A stretch of 64,000 bases of DNA from Anaeromyxobacter diazotrophicus (GCF_013340205.1 NZ_BJTG01000001.1:372001-436000), one strand, 5' to 3'; positions 19,301 to 27,425 are shown, numbered from the stretch's first letter. A program made the numbers and translations. Notes: generated from the letters alone by a model not told the origin.

Positions 19301-19984
19301 CGGCCCCCCTCCGACGCCGAGCGCGAGCGGCTGGAGGAGCTCAAGGCCCAGGCCGAGCGCATGGGCGCCATCAACCTGACCGCCATCGAGGAGTACGACG
19401 AGCTGTCGAAGCGCCACGCCTTCCTGAGCGCGCAGAAGGGCGACCTGGAGGCCTCGATGGCCGACCTCAAGGCGGCCATCGTCAAGATCAACCGCGCCTC
19501 GCGCGAGCGGTTCCGCGAGACCTTCGACCTCGTGAACGAGAAGTTCCAGCAGGTCTTCCCGCGGCTCTTCAACGGCGGGCGCGCCGGCCTGGCGCTCACC
19601 CAGGACCCGGACGGCGGCGGGGTGGAGGGCGGCGTCGAGATCTTCGCGCAGCCGCCCGGCAAGAAGCTGCAGAGCGTGAACCTGCTCTCCGGCGGCGAGA
19701 AGGCGCTCACCGCCGTCTCGCTCATCTTCGCCATCTTCCTCATCAAGCCCACCCCCTTCTGCCTCCTCGACGAGGTCGACGCGCCGCTCGACGAGGCGAA
19801 CGTCGGCCGCTACAACGAGCTGGTGAAGGAGATGAGCAAGGCGAGCCAGTTCATCCTCATCACGCACAACAAGCGCACGATGGAGATGGTCGACACCATC
19901 TACGGCGTCACCATGGAGGAGCCGGGCGTCTCGAAGCTCGTCTCGGTGAAGCTCTCGCAGCGCGAGCAGTCGGCGGCCGCCTGA
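16382..19984 (+). CDS. smc: Chromosome segregation ATPase SMC
   Basis: Structural maintenance of chromosomes protein, 1200 residues, full family length. The N-terminal ATPase half has GPNGCGKSN near 30. Two long coiled coils flank a hinge at about 525-690 (GIFGLVADVVSAPPEYE, then YGVVTGG). The C-terminal half has the ABC signature LSGGEKALTAV near 1101 and Walker B FCLLDEVDAPLDEAN near 1126. The ATG at 16382 begins MRIKRLDIVGFKSF, the standard SMC start. ScpA and ScpB are not in the window. ftsY starts one base after the stop. Confidence 0.98.
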   Translation: MRIKRLDIVGFKSFMDRTVVAFADGVTGVVGPNGCGKSNVADSIRWVLGEQSARQLRGRSMEDVIFNGSESKPPLSMAEVLITFENDRPSELPAQYQGFGEITVGRRLFRTGESEYLINKVPARLLDVNDLFMGSGVGRTAYSIIEQGRIGQIVSARPEDRRSIIEEAAGITKYKKRREAAERKMEATQQNLMRVADLVQELGKQLESLNRQARKAEKYKTLKAQIRELELAQAASRFLEITALRRAAEEQKAVAEAEARELSARLAEVEAAIDAERTALGGLEARAQELGQREHELASQARVSQVSVEAAARELEGVGERTRAQAAEVESLKAQAEALAAERTGLEQQRDELGALGGADEARLSESEAKLRDLAREAAALQEQAEAARAEASAALGRAAGHRSQLQQLERQRADLAARLAKNRGEADDIARRSGQLDGARTQYVDKLGKTRQLKLRLEAERGAQEETLERTRSEFIQNEAKLITLREELGDKRARLTSLTEVMRNYEGYGRGVRSLMTRAGQGEAPKDHGIFGLVADVVSAPPEYETAVEAVLGERLQYVIVESHSQGVEAIDFLKSAAEGRASLIPLARLREADASPAEGLRDQDGFVAACLDVVRFDPAYEKVARFLLGDAVIVRDLPSALAAWQSAAQKRTLVTLDGEVLDPYGVVTGGPLEGEGHGALQRRREVQELEETVRHFEADFALAQERHRTLQARVLQLEAALKSLDKDGREKDLAVLEQEKDLARIGEELERNAQRVGQLEVERAALDEGVAALGLEEEEHRVQAATAEAEQSRAEERAREAAQGAERMKQAGDVLTAQLMNLKVKVAADAERKESLATALKRLEDARREVEDRRARLFAALSEANARAAELRGRIEGTHVDMDRLSAEHGQVKEALAAERAALEAAAAGLRARDAEVRAVRQRAEAVGQAAGEAALTAREQALALTHLEEQIHERCQVELKWEVQRFHMQRPPSDAERERLEELKAQAERMGAINLTAIEEYDELSKRHAFLSAQKGDLEASMADLKAAIVKINRASRERFRETFDLVNEKFQQVFPRLFNGGRAGLALTQDPDGGGVEGGVEIFAQPPGKKLQSVNLLSGGEKALTAVSLIFAIFLIKPTPFCLLDEVDAPLDEANVGRYNELVKEMSKASQFILITHNKRTMEMVDTIYGVTMEEPGVSKLVSVKLSQREQSAAA

Positions 19985-19985
19985 C

Positions 19986-21332
19986 ATGCGCATCCCGCTC
20001 GCCCTGACCGCGACCGACCAGGCCGTCGTCGCCGCGCTGGCGGTGGCGCTGCTCCTGGTGCTCGCGGCGGCGGTGCTGGTGCTGCGGCGCCGCCGCCGGC
20101 CGCCGCTCGCCCCGCCGCCGGCCGCGCCCGAGCTGCCGCCCGCCCAGCGGCGCGCGCCGCCCCCCGCCGCCCCGCCGCCCCCGGCGCGGGAGGCGGAGCC
20201 CGCGCTCGGGCGCGAGGAGCGCGAGGCGCGCCGCAAGGAGGAGTACCGGCGCAAGAAGGAGGAGGAGCGGCTCGAGCGGGAGCGCCGGCGGGCGGCCCAG
20301 GAGGAGGAGGCGCGCCGCGCGCGGGAGGAGGCGGAGCGGGCCGCGCGCGAGGCCGAGGAGGCGCGCCAGCGCGAGGAGGAGGAGCGGCGGCGCCGCGCCG
20401 AGGCCGAGGCGGGCCGCACGCTCGCCGCGGGCCTCGCGAAGACGCGGGGCGGCTTCATGGCCCGCCTCGAGGCGCTCTTCACCGGCGGCAAGCCGGTGGA
20501 CGAGGCGGTGCTGGCCGACCTGGAGGAGGTGCTGTTCACCGCCGACATCGGGGTGCAGACGGCCACCCGGCTCCTCGAGTCCGCCCGCGAGCGCGTGAAG
20601 CGCAAGGAGCTCGCCGATCCCTCCCGGCTCCGCGCGGTGCTGCGCGAGGACATCGAGCGCATCCTCACCCTCGACGGGCGCGGGGGCGCGAGCGAGGGGC
20701 TCGCGATCGGGCCGGCGCGGCCGTACGTGGTCATGGTGGTGGGCGTGAACGGCAGCGGGAAGACCACCACCGTCGGGAAGCTGGCCGCGAAGCTCCAGCA
20801 GGGCGGCCACAGCGTGCTGCTCGGGGCGGGGGACACCTTCCGGGCCGCGGCCGGCGAGCAGCTCGAGATCTGGGCCGAGCGCGTGGGCGCGCCGGTGGTG
20901 CGCGCGCCCGAGGGCGCCGACCCGGCCAGCGTCTGCTTCGAGGCGGTGAAGCAGGGCGTCGAGCGGGGCGTGGACGTGGTGCTGTGCGACACGGCCGGGC
21001 GCCTCCACACCAAGGCGCCCCTCATGGAGGAGCTCAAGAAGGTGAAGCGCGTCATGGCCAAGGCCTCCCCGGGCGCGCCGCACGAGGTGCTGCTCGTCCT
21101 CGACTCCACCAACGGCCAGAACGCCATCGCGCAGGCGCGGCAGTTCCACGACGCGCTCGGCGTCACCGGGCTCGTCCTCACCAAGCTCGACGGCACCGCC
21201 AAGGGCGGCGTCGTGATCGGCATCTGCGACGAGCTGAAGCTCCCCGTGCGGTACGTCGGCGTGGGCGAGCAGGTGGCCGACCTGCGGCCGTTCTCGCCCC
21301 ACGAGTTCGTCGAGGCGCTGTTCGAGGGGTGA
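19986..21332 (+). CDS. ftsY: Signal recognition particle receptor FtsY
   Basis: SRP receptor GTPase, 448 residues, that brings ribosomes making membrane proteins to the translocon. The NG domain has GVNGSGKTTT near 252, DTAGRLHTKAPL near 334 and TKLDGTAKGG near 398. The N-terminus has a true hydrophobic segment (VVAALAVALLLVLAAAVLVL) followed by Arg, a Pro-rich stretch and about 80 residues of charged Glu/Arg/Lys/Ala sequence that should form a long helix. Enterobacterial FtsY has an acidic A domain without such a membrane anchor. The smc-ftsY spacing of one base suggests one transcript. Confidence 0.97.
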   Translation: MRIPLALTATDQAVVAALAVALLLVLAAAVLVLRRRRRPPLAPPPAAPELPPAQRRAPPPAAPPPPAREAEPALGREEREARRKEEYRRKKEEERLERERRRAAQEEEARRAREEAERAAREAEEARQREEEERRRRAEAEAGRTLAAGLAKTRGGFMARLEALFTGGKPVDEAVLADLEEVLFTADIGVQTATRLLESARERVKRKELADPSRLRAVLREDIERILTLDGRGGASEGLAIGPARPYVVMVVGVNGSGKTTTVGKLAAKLQQGGHSVLLGAGDTFRAAAGEQLEIWAERVGAPVVRAPEGADPASVCFEAVKQGVERGVDVVLCDTAGRLHTKAPLMEELKKVKRVMAKASPGAPHEVLLVLDSTNGQNAIAQARQFHDALGVTGLVLTKLDGTAKGGVVIGICDELKLPVRYVGVGEQVADLRPFSPHEFVEALFEG

Positions 21333-21333
21333 G

Positions 21334-22968
21334 ATGAGCTTCCTGGACCTGACGGTCCTCCTGGGCGGGCTGGCCATCTTCCTCCACGGCCTGGGCCTCG
21401 CCCGCGAGGGGCTGCAGGTCGTGGCGGGCGAGCGGCTGCGCACGCTCCTGTTCGCGCTGACCCGCAACCGGGTGGTCGGGCTCGTCTCGGGCGCGGTCGT
21501 CACCACCATCGTCCAGTCCTCGACGGCGGTGACGGTGATGCTGGTCGGGTTCGCCGCCTCGAGCCTCATGACCCTGCCGCAGGCCATGGCGGTGGTGCTG
21601 GGCGCGGACATCGGCACCACCGTCACGGTCCAGCTCATCGCCTTCCGGCTCACCCCCTACGCGCTCCTGCTGGTCGCGCTCGGCTTCGCGCTGCGCTTCT
21701 TCACCCGCAAGCGGCGCGTCCGGTACGCGGGCGAAGCGGTGATGGGGATCGGGCTGCTCTTCTTCGGCCTGAAGCTCATGAGCGACGCCACGCTGCCGCT
21801 GCGGGGATCGCCGCTCTTCGCCACCGTGCTCGCGCACCTCGCGACCACGCCCTTCGCCGGGCTGGCGGCCGGCGCCGCCGCCACCCTGCTCATGCAGGGC
21901 TCGGCGCCGACCATCGGGCTCCTCATCGCGCTCGCGACCTCGGGCAGCATGTCGATGGCGGCGGCGGCGCCGCTCGTCCTCGGCGCCAACATCGGCACCA
22001 CCCTCACGCCCATCGTGGCCGCCGCCGGCCAGGCGCCGGCCGGGAAGCGCGTGGCCTTCGCCCACGCGCTCTTCAAGCTGCTCGGGGTGGCCGGGTTCCT
22101 CCCCTTCATCGGCGCCTTCACCCGGCTCGCCGAGCGGACCGCGCCGGACGTGCCCCGCCAGATCGCGAACGCGCACTCCATCTTCAACCTGTGCACCGCG
22201 CTCGTCTTCCTGCCCTTCGTCGGCGTCGGGGCGCGGCTCGTCTCGCGGCTCTACCCCGACGGCGGCGGCCGCGAGCGCTTCGGGCCCCGCTACCTCGACC
22301 CGCGCGCCATCGAGAGTCCGGCGCTCGCCTTCGGCAACGCCCAGCGCGAGTTCCTGCGCATGGCCGACATCGTGGCGGACATGGTGAAGGACTGCCTCCG
22401 CTGCTTCGAGGAGGGCGGCGTCGACCTGGCGGCCGAGATCGAGGCGCGCGACGACCAGGTCGACATCCTGAACCGGGAGATCCGCTTCTACCTGGCGCGG
22501 CTGGGCCAGGAGGCGATGACCCGCGAGCAGGCCGACCGGCAGATGGAGCTCATCAGCCTCGCCTCCGACGTGGAGAACGCCGGCGACCTGGTGAACCGCA
22601 ACATCCTGGCGCTGGCCCGCAAGAAGGCCGCGCACGGGCTCGCCTTCTCCAGGGAGGGCTGGGCCGACATCCGGGAGTTCCACGGTAAGGTCTCGGAGAA
22701 CCTCGACCTGGCGCTGGTGGCCTTCTCCAGCGCGGACGAGGAGATCGCGCGCAAGGTGCTGCGCCACCGGCAGAAGCTCATGGACATCGAGGCCGAGCTC
22801 AAGGAGAAGCACATCGCCCGGCTCAACCAGGGGCTGCGCGAGTCGCTCGAGACCTCCAGCGTGCACCTCGACCTGCTCGCCTACCTGCGCACCGTGAACC
22901 TGCACATGGGCAACCTGGCCGAGGCGGTGGTGCGCCGGCGCGAGCGCGACCAGGACCGCCGGGAGTAG
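21334..22968 (+). CDS. Na+/phosphate cotransporter with PhoU-like tail
   Basis: NptA/YjbB-type sodium-phosphate cotransporter, 544 residues. Two inverted repeats of the family are visible, with the paired motifs QSSTAVTVMLVGFAA and QGSAPTIGLLIALATSG and about eight membrane segments in the first 300 residues. From about 330 a cytoplasmic helical domain resembles PhoU (FLRMADIVADMVKDCL, LASDVENAGDLVNRNIL). The ATG follows one base after the ftsY stop. No pst or pho genes are near, so phosphate starvation control is not evident. Confidence 0.92.
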   Translation: MSFLDLTVLLGGLAIFLHGLGLAREGLQVVAGERLRTLLFALTRNRVVGLVSGAVVTTIVQSSTAVTVMLVGFAASSLMTLPQAMAVVLGADIGTTVTVQLIAFRLTPYALLLVALGFALRFFTRKRRVRYAGEAVMGIGLLFFGLKLMSDATLPLRGSPLFATVLAHLATTPFAGLAAGAAATLLMQGSAPTIGLLIALATSGSMSMAAAAPLVLGANIGTTLTPIVAAAGQAPAGKRVAFAHALFKLLGVAGFLPFIGAFTRLAERTAPDVPRQIANAHSIFNLCTALVFLPFVGVGARLVSRLYPDGGGRERFGPRYLDPRAIESPALAFGNAQREFLRMADIVADMVKDCLRCFEEGGVDLAAEIEARDDQVDILNREIRFYLARLGQEAMTREQADRQMELISLASDVENAGDLVNRNILALARKKAAHGLAFSREGWADIREFHGKVSENLDLALVAFSSADEEIARKVLRHRQKLMDIEAELKEKHIARLNQGLRESLETSSVHLDLLAYLRTVNLHMGNLAEAVVRRRERDQDRRE

Positions 22969-22978
22969 CCGCGCCCCG

Positions 22979-22996
22979 GCCCGCTCGCCGGGCGGG
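22979..22996 (+). terminator. GC-rich hairpin after the smc operon
   Basis: Short palindromic sequence (GCCCG-CTCGC-CGGGC, with an alternative CCCGC/GCGGG pairing) eleven bases after the transporter stop. It has no T-run, so an intrinsic terminator is doubtful. Confidence 0.25.
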
Positions 22997-23025
22997 TTGA
23001 AACCTTCGGCGCGGTCCGGTAGGAG
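22997..23025 (+). promoter_or_regulatory. Candidate promoter or ribosome site of HAD gene
   Basis: TTGAAA and TAGGAG are separated by 17 bases, nine bases before the TTG start of the HAD gene. TAGGAG could equally be the ribosome binding site, with AGGAG nine bases from the start. The two readings exclude each other. Confidence 0.3.
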
Positions 23026-23034
23026 TGGCGGCGC

Positions 23035-23742
23035 TTGCGCCCCTCCGTCCTCCTGTTCGACATCGACGGCACCCTCCTCCACTGCGGGGGCGCGGGCCGC
23101 CGCGCGCTCGAGCGCGCCATGGAGGAGCACCTGGGCGGCGCGGTGCGCCCCGAGGAGACCTGGCTCTCCGGCATGAAGCTCGACGGCATGACCGACCGGC
23201 TCATCGTGCGCGAGGCGATGCTGGCGGTGGGCCACCCGTTCGAGGAGGCGCTCTGCGACCGCATCCTCGACACCTACGCCGACCACCTGGAGCAGGAGAT
23301 CCACGGCCCCGGCTACGAGGTGCTGCCGGGGGTCCCGGCCCTGCTCGCGGACCTGGCGGCGGCGGGGCGGACGGTCGGCCTGTGCACCGGCAACATCCGG
23401 CGCGGCGCGCGCATCAAGCTCGGCCGCGGCGGGCTCGACCGCTTCTTCGGCTTCGACGACGGCGGCGTGTACGGGTTCGCGGGGGACGGCGAGGCGCGCG
23501 AGCACATCGTGGCGGCCGCGGTGCGCCGCGCCTCGGCGCGGCTGGGCCGGGCGCTCGCACCGGAGGAGGCGCTCGTCATCGGCGACACGCCGCGCGACGT
23601 CACGGCGGCCCGCGCCGCCGGCTGCCCGGTGCTGGCGGTCGCCACCGGCCGCTTCAGCGTGGAGGCGCTGCGCGCCGAGGGCCCCGACCACGTGGTCCCC
23701 ACCCTGGAGCGGGCCCACGTCGGCGCGCTGCTGGGCGTGTAG
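23035..23742 (+). CDS. HAD-family phosphatase (phosphoglycolate phosphatase-like)
   Basis: Haloacid dehalogenase superfamily hydrolase, 235 residues, probably acting on a small phosphorylated metabolite. Motif I is FDIDGTLL, motif II lies at VGLCTGN, and motifs III/IV at VIGDTPRDVTAARAAG, with a helical cap after motif I. This arrangement matches phosphoglycolate phosphatase and relatives. The start is TTG at 23035, preceded by TAGGAG; motif I begins at residue 8, so no later start is possible. It stands alone between the transporter and the acetyltransferase. Confidence 0.85.
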   Translation: MRPSVLLFDIDGTLLHCGGAGRRALERAMEEHLGGAVRPEETWLSGMKLDGMTDRLIVREAMLAVGHPFEEALCDRILDTYADHLEQEIHGPGYEVLPGVPALLADLAAAGRTVGLCTGNIRRGARIKLGRGGLDRFFGFDDGGVYGFAGDGEAREHIVAAAVRRASARLGRALAPEEALVIGDTPRDVTAARAAGCPVLAVATGRFSVEALRAEGPDHVVPTLERAHVGALLGV

Positions 23743-23756
23743 CACCCCTCCCAGCC

Positions 23757-23786
23757 TTGACCTCCACCGAGGTGGAGGTTTATCCA
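23757..23786 (+). promoter_or_regulatory. MerR/SoxR-type palindromic promoter
   Basis: TTGACC (23757-23762) overlaps a perfect inverted repeat, ACCTCCACC-GA-GGTGGAGGT (23760-23779), followed by TTTATCC. An operator lying inside an over-long -35/-10 spacer is the layout used by MerR-family activators such as SoxR, which untwist the DNA when activated. The site sits 52 bases upstream of the acetyltransferase start, and AAGGAGGAG follows it. No MerR-type gene is in the window. Confidence 0.6.
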
Positions 23787-23837
23787 AGGAGGAGACGTCC
23801 CACCTCGCCTCACGCGGGCGAGCGCTCGAAGGGTCGC

Positions 23838-24359
23838 ATGACCTCGCAACAGGCGGAGATCGACGAGGTAGGGCTCGACATCGACGGGCCGCGGCTCCGC
23901 GCCGTGCCCGCGAGCGGCCGGCACGCGGCGCAGATCCAGGCCTGCTTCGAGGGCGCGCCGGACTACTTCGCGCGCACCGAGGGGCGCCCGCCGGGCCCCG
24001 ACGCCGCCATCCAGCTCCTGGCCGACGCCGAGGTGGACGACCACCGCAAGGTCTTCGTCCTGGTGCCGCGCGCGGGCGGCCCCGCCGTCGGCGTGCTCGA
24101 CCTGCACCTCGACTACCCCGAGCCGGGCACGGCGCAGATCGGGCTCCTGCTCTTCCGCGAGGCCTGCCAGGGGCTCGGGTTCGGCAAGGAGACCACCGCC
24201 GCCACCGAGGCCGCGCTGGCGCGCGCCGGGTACCGGGCGCTCCGCCTCTCGGTCGTCGACGAGAACGTCGAGGCGAAGCAGTTCTGGGAGCGGCTGAGCT
24301 TCGCGATCGTCGGGCGGCTCGACCGCGGCGTCACGGTCTACGAGAAGCCGCTGGGGTGA
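23838..24359 (+). CDS. GNAT-family N-acetyltransferase
   Basis: Acetyltransferase of the GNAT fold, 173 residues, probably moving an acetyl group from acetyl-CoA to an amine; substrate unknown. Core features are FVLVPRAGGPAVGVLDLHLDY, the acetyl-CoA loop region FREACQGLGFGKETTAAT, and the closing VVDENVEAKQFWERLSFAIVGR. The ATG at 23838 starts a plausible N-terminus (MTSQQAEIDEVGLDIDG), though the ribosome site is weak (AAGGG 6-7 bases upstream). The MerR-type operator upstream suggests induction by a small molecule or redox signal. Confidence 0.85.
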   Translation: MTSQQAEIDEVGLDIDGPRLRAVPASGRHAAQIQACFEGAPDYFARTEGRPPGPDAAIQLLADAEVDDHRKVFVLVPRAGGPAVGVLDLHLDYPEPGTAQIGLLLFREACQGLGFGKETTAATEAALARAGYRALRLSVVDENVEAKQFWERLSFAIVGRLDRGVTVYEKPLG

Positions 24360-24364
24360 AGCGC

Positions 24365-24385
24365 GGCGGGGGACGAGCCCCCGCC
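24365..24385. terminator. Hairpin between convergent genes
   Basis: Perfect 8-base stem GGCGGGGG / CCCCCGCC with loop ACGAG, filling the 26-base gap between the stops of the acetyltransferase and the glycosyltransferase. Placement fits a two-way terminator. There is no T-run on either side. Confidence 0.45.
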
Positions 24386-25894
24386 CTACGCGTCGACGTC
24401 CGCCTGCGCCGCGGCGGTGAAGCGGAGCCGGCTCCACCCGTCGCGCAGGCCCTCCCACACGCTCATGAGCCCGACGTAGCCGAAGCCCGCCTGGAAGAGC
24501 AGCAGGAACGGCAGCGCGTACCAGACCTGGCGGTCGAGCACGAAGAGGATGCCGTAGGTCATGTAGGCGGCGAGGGCGAGCTCGACGAGCGGCTGCAGCG
24601 TCGCCGTGGCGCGGTAGCGCTTGCGCGTCACCCGCTCGCCGGCCCCCTTCACCCCGTGCTTGGGGGTCCGGGTGAAGCCGGACTGGTGGTGCAGGAGCGC
24701 CTCGACCACGGCGCGGGAGTTGTTCACCGACAGGCCGATGCCGAGCGCCATCAGGAACGGCATGTAGCGCAGGCGCTGCCACACCGTCATGCCGATCTCG
24801 CGCTGGCTCGCGAAGTAGAACGAGCACACCGACGCGGTCGCCGCGGCGAAGAAGGGGATGTCGAGGAGCAGCACCTCGTACCAGCCGTGCCCCACCCGCA
24901 CCATGATGGTGATGGGCATGAGCAGCGCCAGCGGGATCATGAGCAGGTAGGCGAAGTTCGCGGTGAGGTGGAAGAACGCCTCCCGCTTCACGTGATACGG
25001 GAGCGGCGCCGCGAAGATGCGCGGCAGGAGCTTGAGCGCGGTCTGGATGGAGCCCTTCGCCCAGCGGTGCTGCTGGCTCTTGAAGGCGTTCATCTCGACC
25101 GGGATCTCGGCCGGGGCGGTGACCTGGGGCAGGAAGACGAACTTCCACCCGGCGAGCTGCGCCCGGTAGGAGAGGTCGAGGTCCTCGGTCAGGGTGTCGT
25201 GCTGCCAGCCGCCGGCGCCGCGGATGGTCTCCCGCCGCCAGATGCCGGCGGTGCCGTTGAAGTTGAAGAAGGCGCCGGACCGGTTGCGGGCGGTGTGCTC
25301 GATGACGAAGTGGCCGTCGAGCAGGATGCCCTGGCACTGCGTGAGCGCGCTGTACTCCCGGTTGAGGTGCTCCCAGCGCACCTGCACCATCCCGACCTTC
25401 GGGTCGGTGAAGAAGTGGACGGTGCGGCGCAGGAAGTCGGGCTCCGGCACGAAGTCGGCGTCGAAGACCGCCACGAACTCGCCCTTGGCGAGCCTGAGGC
25501 CGTGCTCCAGCGCGCCCGCCTTGAAGCCGGCGCGATCCGTGCGGTGGACGTAGCTGATGTCGACGCCCTGCTCGCGCCACCGGTCGACGCAGGCGCGCGC
25601 GATGTCGCAGGTCTCGTCGGTGGAGTCGTCGAGGACCTGCACCTCGAGCAGGTGGCGCGGGTAGTCGAGCGCGCACACGGCGCCGATGAGCCGGTTCACG
25701 ACGTACATCTCGTTGAACACCGGCAGCTGCACGGTCACCCGCGGCAGCTCGCCGAAGCGAGCGCGCGGCGTCGGCAGGCGGAACTTGTGCCGGTAGTACA
25801 GGTACGCCATGTAGTAGCGGTGCGACCCGTACACGGAGAGCACGAGCAGCACCGCGACGTAAGCGATGACGACGGAGATCTCGAGGGGGCTCAT
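24386..25894 (-). CDS. Processive GT2 glycosyltransferase (cellulose synthase/CslA-like)
   Basis: Membrane glycosyltransferase, 502 residues, of the type that polymerises a polysaccharide while moving it across the membrane. An N-terminal membrane segment (ISVVIAYVAVLLVLSVY) is followed by a GT-A domain: VFNE near 60, DD at 89-90, DAD at 145-147, TED at 236-238 and QQHRW at 274-278, all hallmarks of processive GT2 enzymes. Three or four more membrane segments follow 310. No PilZ domain is present. The ATG at 25894 leaves the first helix intact; an in-frame GTG at 25927 is an alternative. It is transcribed alone from a strong promoter; the product polymer is unknown. Confidence 0.9.
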   Translation of the reverse strand: MSPLEISVVIAYVAVLLVLSVYGSHRYYMAYLYYRHKFRLPTPRARFGELPRVTVQLPVFNEMYVVNRLIGAVCALDYPRHLLEVQVLDDSTDETCDIARACVDRWREQGVDISYVHRTDRAGFKAGALEHGLRLAKGEFVAVFDADFVPEPDFLRRTVHFFTDPKVGMVQVRWEHLNREYSALTQCQGILLDGHFVIEHTARNRSGAFFNFNGTAGIWRRETIRGAGGWQHDTLTEDLDLSYRAQLAGWKFVFLPQVTAPAEIPVEMNAFKSQQHRWAKGSIQTALKLLPRIFAAPLPYHVKREAFFHLTANFAYLLMIPLALLMPITIMVRVGHGWYEVLLLDIPFFAAATASVCSFYFASQREIGMTVWQRLRYMPFLMALGIGLSVNNSRAVVEALLHHQSGFTRTPKHGVKGAGERVTRKRYRATATLQPLVELALAAYMTYGILFVLDRQVWYALPFLLLFQAGFGYVGLMSVWEGLRDGWSRLRFTAAAQADVDA

Positions 25895-25941
25895 CTTCGG
25901 AGCTGTCCACCTGGCGGGGGAGCGCACCCGGAGGCGCTCAC
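25891..25941 (-). CDS. Possible leader peptide before the glycosyltransferase
   Basis: A 16-codon frame from GTG at 25941 (an ATG at 25947 is in frame) has GAGGA six bases upstream and ends in TGA overlapping the glycosyltransferase ATG as ATGA. The glycosyltransferase itself has no clear ribosome site, so translation of this short frame might deliver ribosomes to it. Encoded peptide: MSASGCAPPPGGQLRR. It may be chance in GC-rich DNA. Confidence 0.3.
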   Translation of the reverse strand: MSASGCAPPPGGQLRR

Positions 25942-25995
25942 GGTCATTCCTCGACGCGAGGGAGCGTAGCCCTCCCCCCTGACGAAGCCGCGCGG

Positions 25996-26023
25996 ACTAT
26001 AGCCGCTCAGCCTCGGAAGTCAA
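25996..26023 (-). promoter_or_regulatory. Strong sigma-70-type promoter of glycosyltransferase
   Basis: On the minus strand TTGACT and TATAGT are separated by 16 bases in a locally AT-richer patch, the best -10 match noticed in the window. Transcription would start near 25989 and leave about 95 bases of leader before the glycosyltransferase ATG. Confidence 0.6.
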
Positions 26024-26105
26024 ATGGAAACCCCCCGACGCTCCACGGGAAAACGGAAGTCGACGCGCGCCGGACGGCTCGACCGAGGGTCAAACCGGAA
26101 GCCCC

Positions 26106-27425
26106 CTAGCGCTTCACCGCCGAAGGGGGCAGCGCGGTCGGGGCGCCCTTGAAGATGGTCGCCGCCCGCAGGTAGTCGAGCGCGGTCCTGAGCTGGTAGT
26201 CCTGCGGCGGCGCGACCGCTCCCGCGGCGGCCGCCGGGCTCGCCGCGTCGTTCTTGAAGTGCCGCTCCAGGTCCTTCTCGCCCGGCCCCTCGTCGTCGCG
26301 CAGCGGCGGGGCGGCGTCGGCGACCACCACGTCCGGGGTGATGCCGAGCTCCTGGATGGAGCGGTGCTTGGGCGTGTAATAGCGCGCCACGGTCAGCTTG
26401 AGGCCGGAGCCGTCCTCGAGGTCGATGAGGCTCTGGACCGAGCCCTTGCCGAAGGTCTGGGTGCCGAGGATCAGGGCCCGCCCGTGGTCCTGGAGGGCGC
26501 CGGCCACGATCTCGCTCGCGGAGGCCGTGCCGCGGTTCACGAGGACGATGATGGGGTAGCCCGGCTCGGTGTCCTTCTCGTGCGCGCGCTCCACCTCGGC
26601 GCCCTTCTTGGTGCGCCCCTCGGTGCTGACGATGATCCCGTCGCGCAGGAAGCGATCGGCGACCTTCACGGCCTGGTCGAGCAGCCCGCCCGGATCGTTG
26701 CGCAGGTCGAGCACCAGCCCGCGCAGCTCGCCCTTGAGCTCCTGCCGCGCCCCGTCGAGCGCCTTCTTGAGCGCGGCGTCGGTCCGCTCCTGGAACGTCT
26801 TCACCTGCACCAGCGCGAAGCCCCTGGCCGGGTCGAGCACCCGCCAGGTGACGCTCTGGGTGCGCACCCGCTCGCGCAGCACCGTCAGCGCCTGCGGCGC
26901 CTTGAAGGCGTCGCGCATGACCTGCAGCACCACCTTGCTCCCGGCCGGCCCCTTGAGCCGCTGGACCGCGTCGGAGAGCCCCATCTCCCGCGTGCTCGCC
27001 CCGTCGATCGCGAGCAGCCGGTCGCCGGCGGCGATGCCGGCACGCTCGGCCGGGGAGTCGGCGATGGGGGCGACCACCAGGAGCTGGTCGCCCTTCACGG
27101 CCAGCTCGATCCCCACCCCCTCGAACTCACCGGTGGTCTCCTCCTTGAGCGCGCGGTACACCTCCGGCCGCATGAACTGGCTGTGCGGGTCGAGCCGCGC
27201 CACCATCCCCTCGATGGCGCCGTACACCAGCTCCTTCTCCTTCACCTCCTCGACGTAGCCGTTCTCCACGTAGGCGAGCACGTCGGCGAACACGTCGAGG
27301 GGGCGGTACGGCTGCCCGCCGTCGCGGCGGGCGGCGCGCGCGGCGTGGTCGACCGACAGGCCGGCGAAGAAGGCGACGGCCACGGCCAGGGCGGCGAGGA
27401 GGCGGGAGCGGCTCATGCGCGGCAT
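26106..27425 (-). CDS. S41-family C-terminal processing protease (Ctp)
   Basis: Periplasmic Ser/Lys protease, 439 residues. An N-terminal signal or anchor (LLAALAVAVAFFAGLSV) precedes a PDZ domain (about 100-180, VAPIADSPAERAGIAAGDRLL) and the S41 catalytic domain. Catalytic Ser304 lies in ASASEI and Lys327 in TFGKGSV. A short Ala/Pro-rich linker and tail close the protein. Ctp proteases next to envC commonly trim cell-wall hydrolases or their activators. The gene starts 12 bases after the envC stop, in the same operon. Confidence 0.93.
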   Translation of the reverse strand: MPRMSRSRLLAALAVAVAFFAGLSVDHAARAARRDGGQPYRPLDVFADVLAYVENGYVEEVKEKELVYGAIEGMVARLDPHSQFMRPEVYRALKEETTGEFEGVGIELAVKGDQLLVVAPIADSPAERAGIAAGDRLLAIDGASTREMGLSDAVQRLKGPAGSKVVLQVMRDAFKAPQALTVLRERVRTQSVTWRVLDPARGFALVQVKTFQERTDAALKKALDGARQELKGELRGLVLDLRNDPGGLLDQAVKVADRFLRDGIIVSTEGRTKKGAEVERAHEKDTEPGYPIIVLVNRGTASASEIVAGALQDHGRALILGTQTFGKGSVQSLIDLEDGSGLKLTVARYYTPKHRSIQELGITPDVVVADAAPPLRDDEGPGEKDLERHFKNDAASPAAAAGAVAPPQDYQLRTALDYLRAATIFKGAPTALPPSAVKR

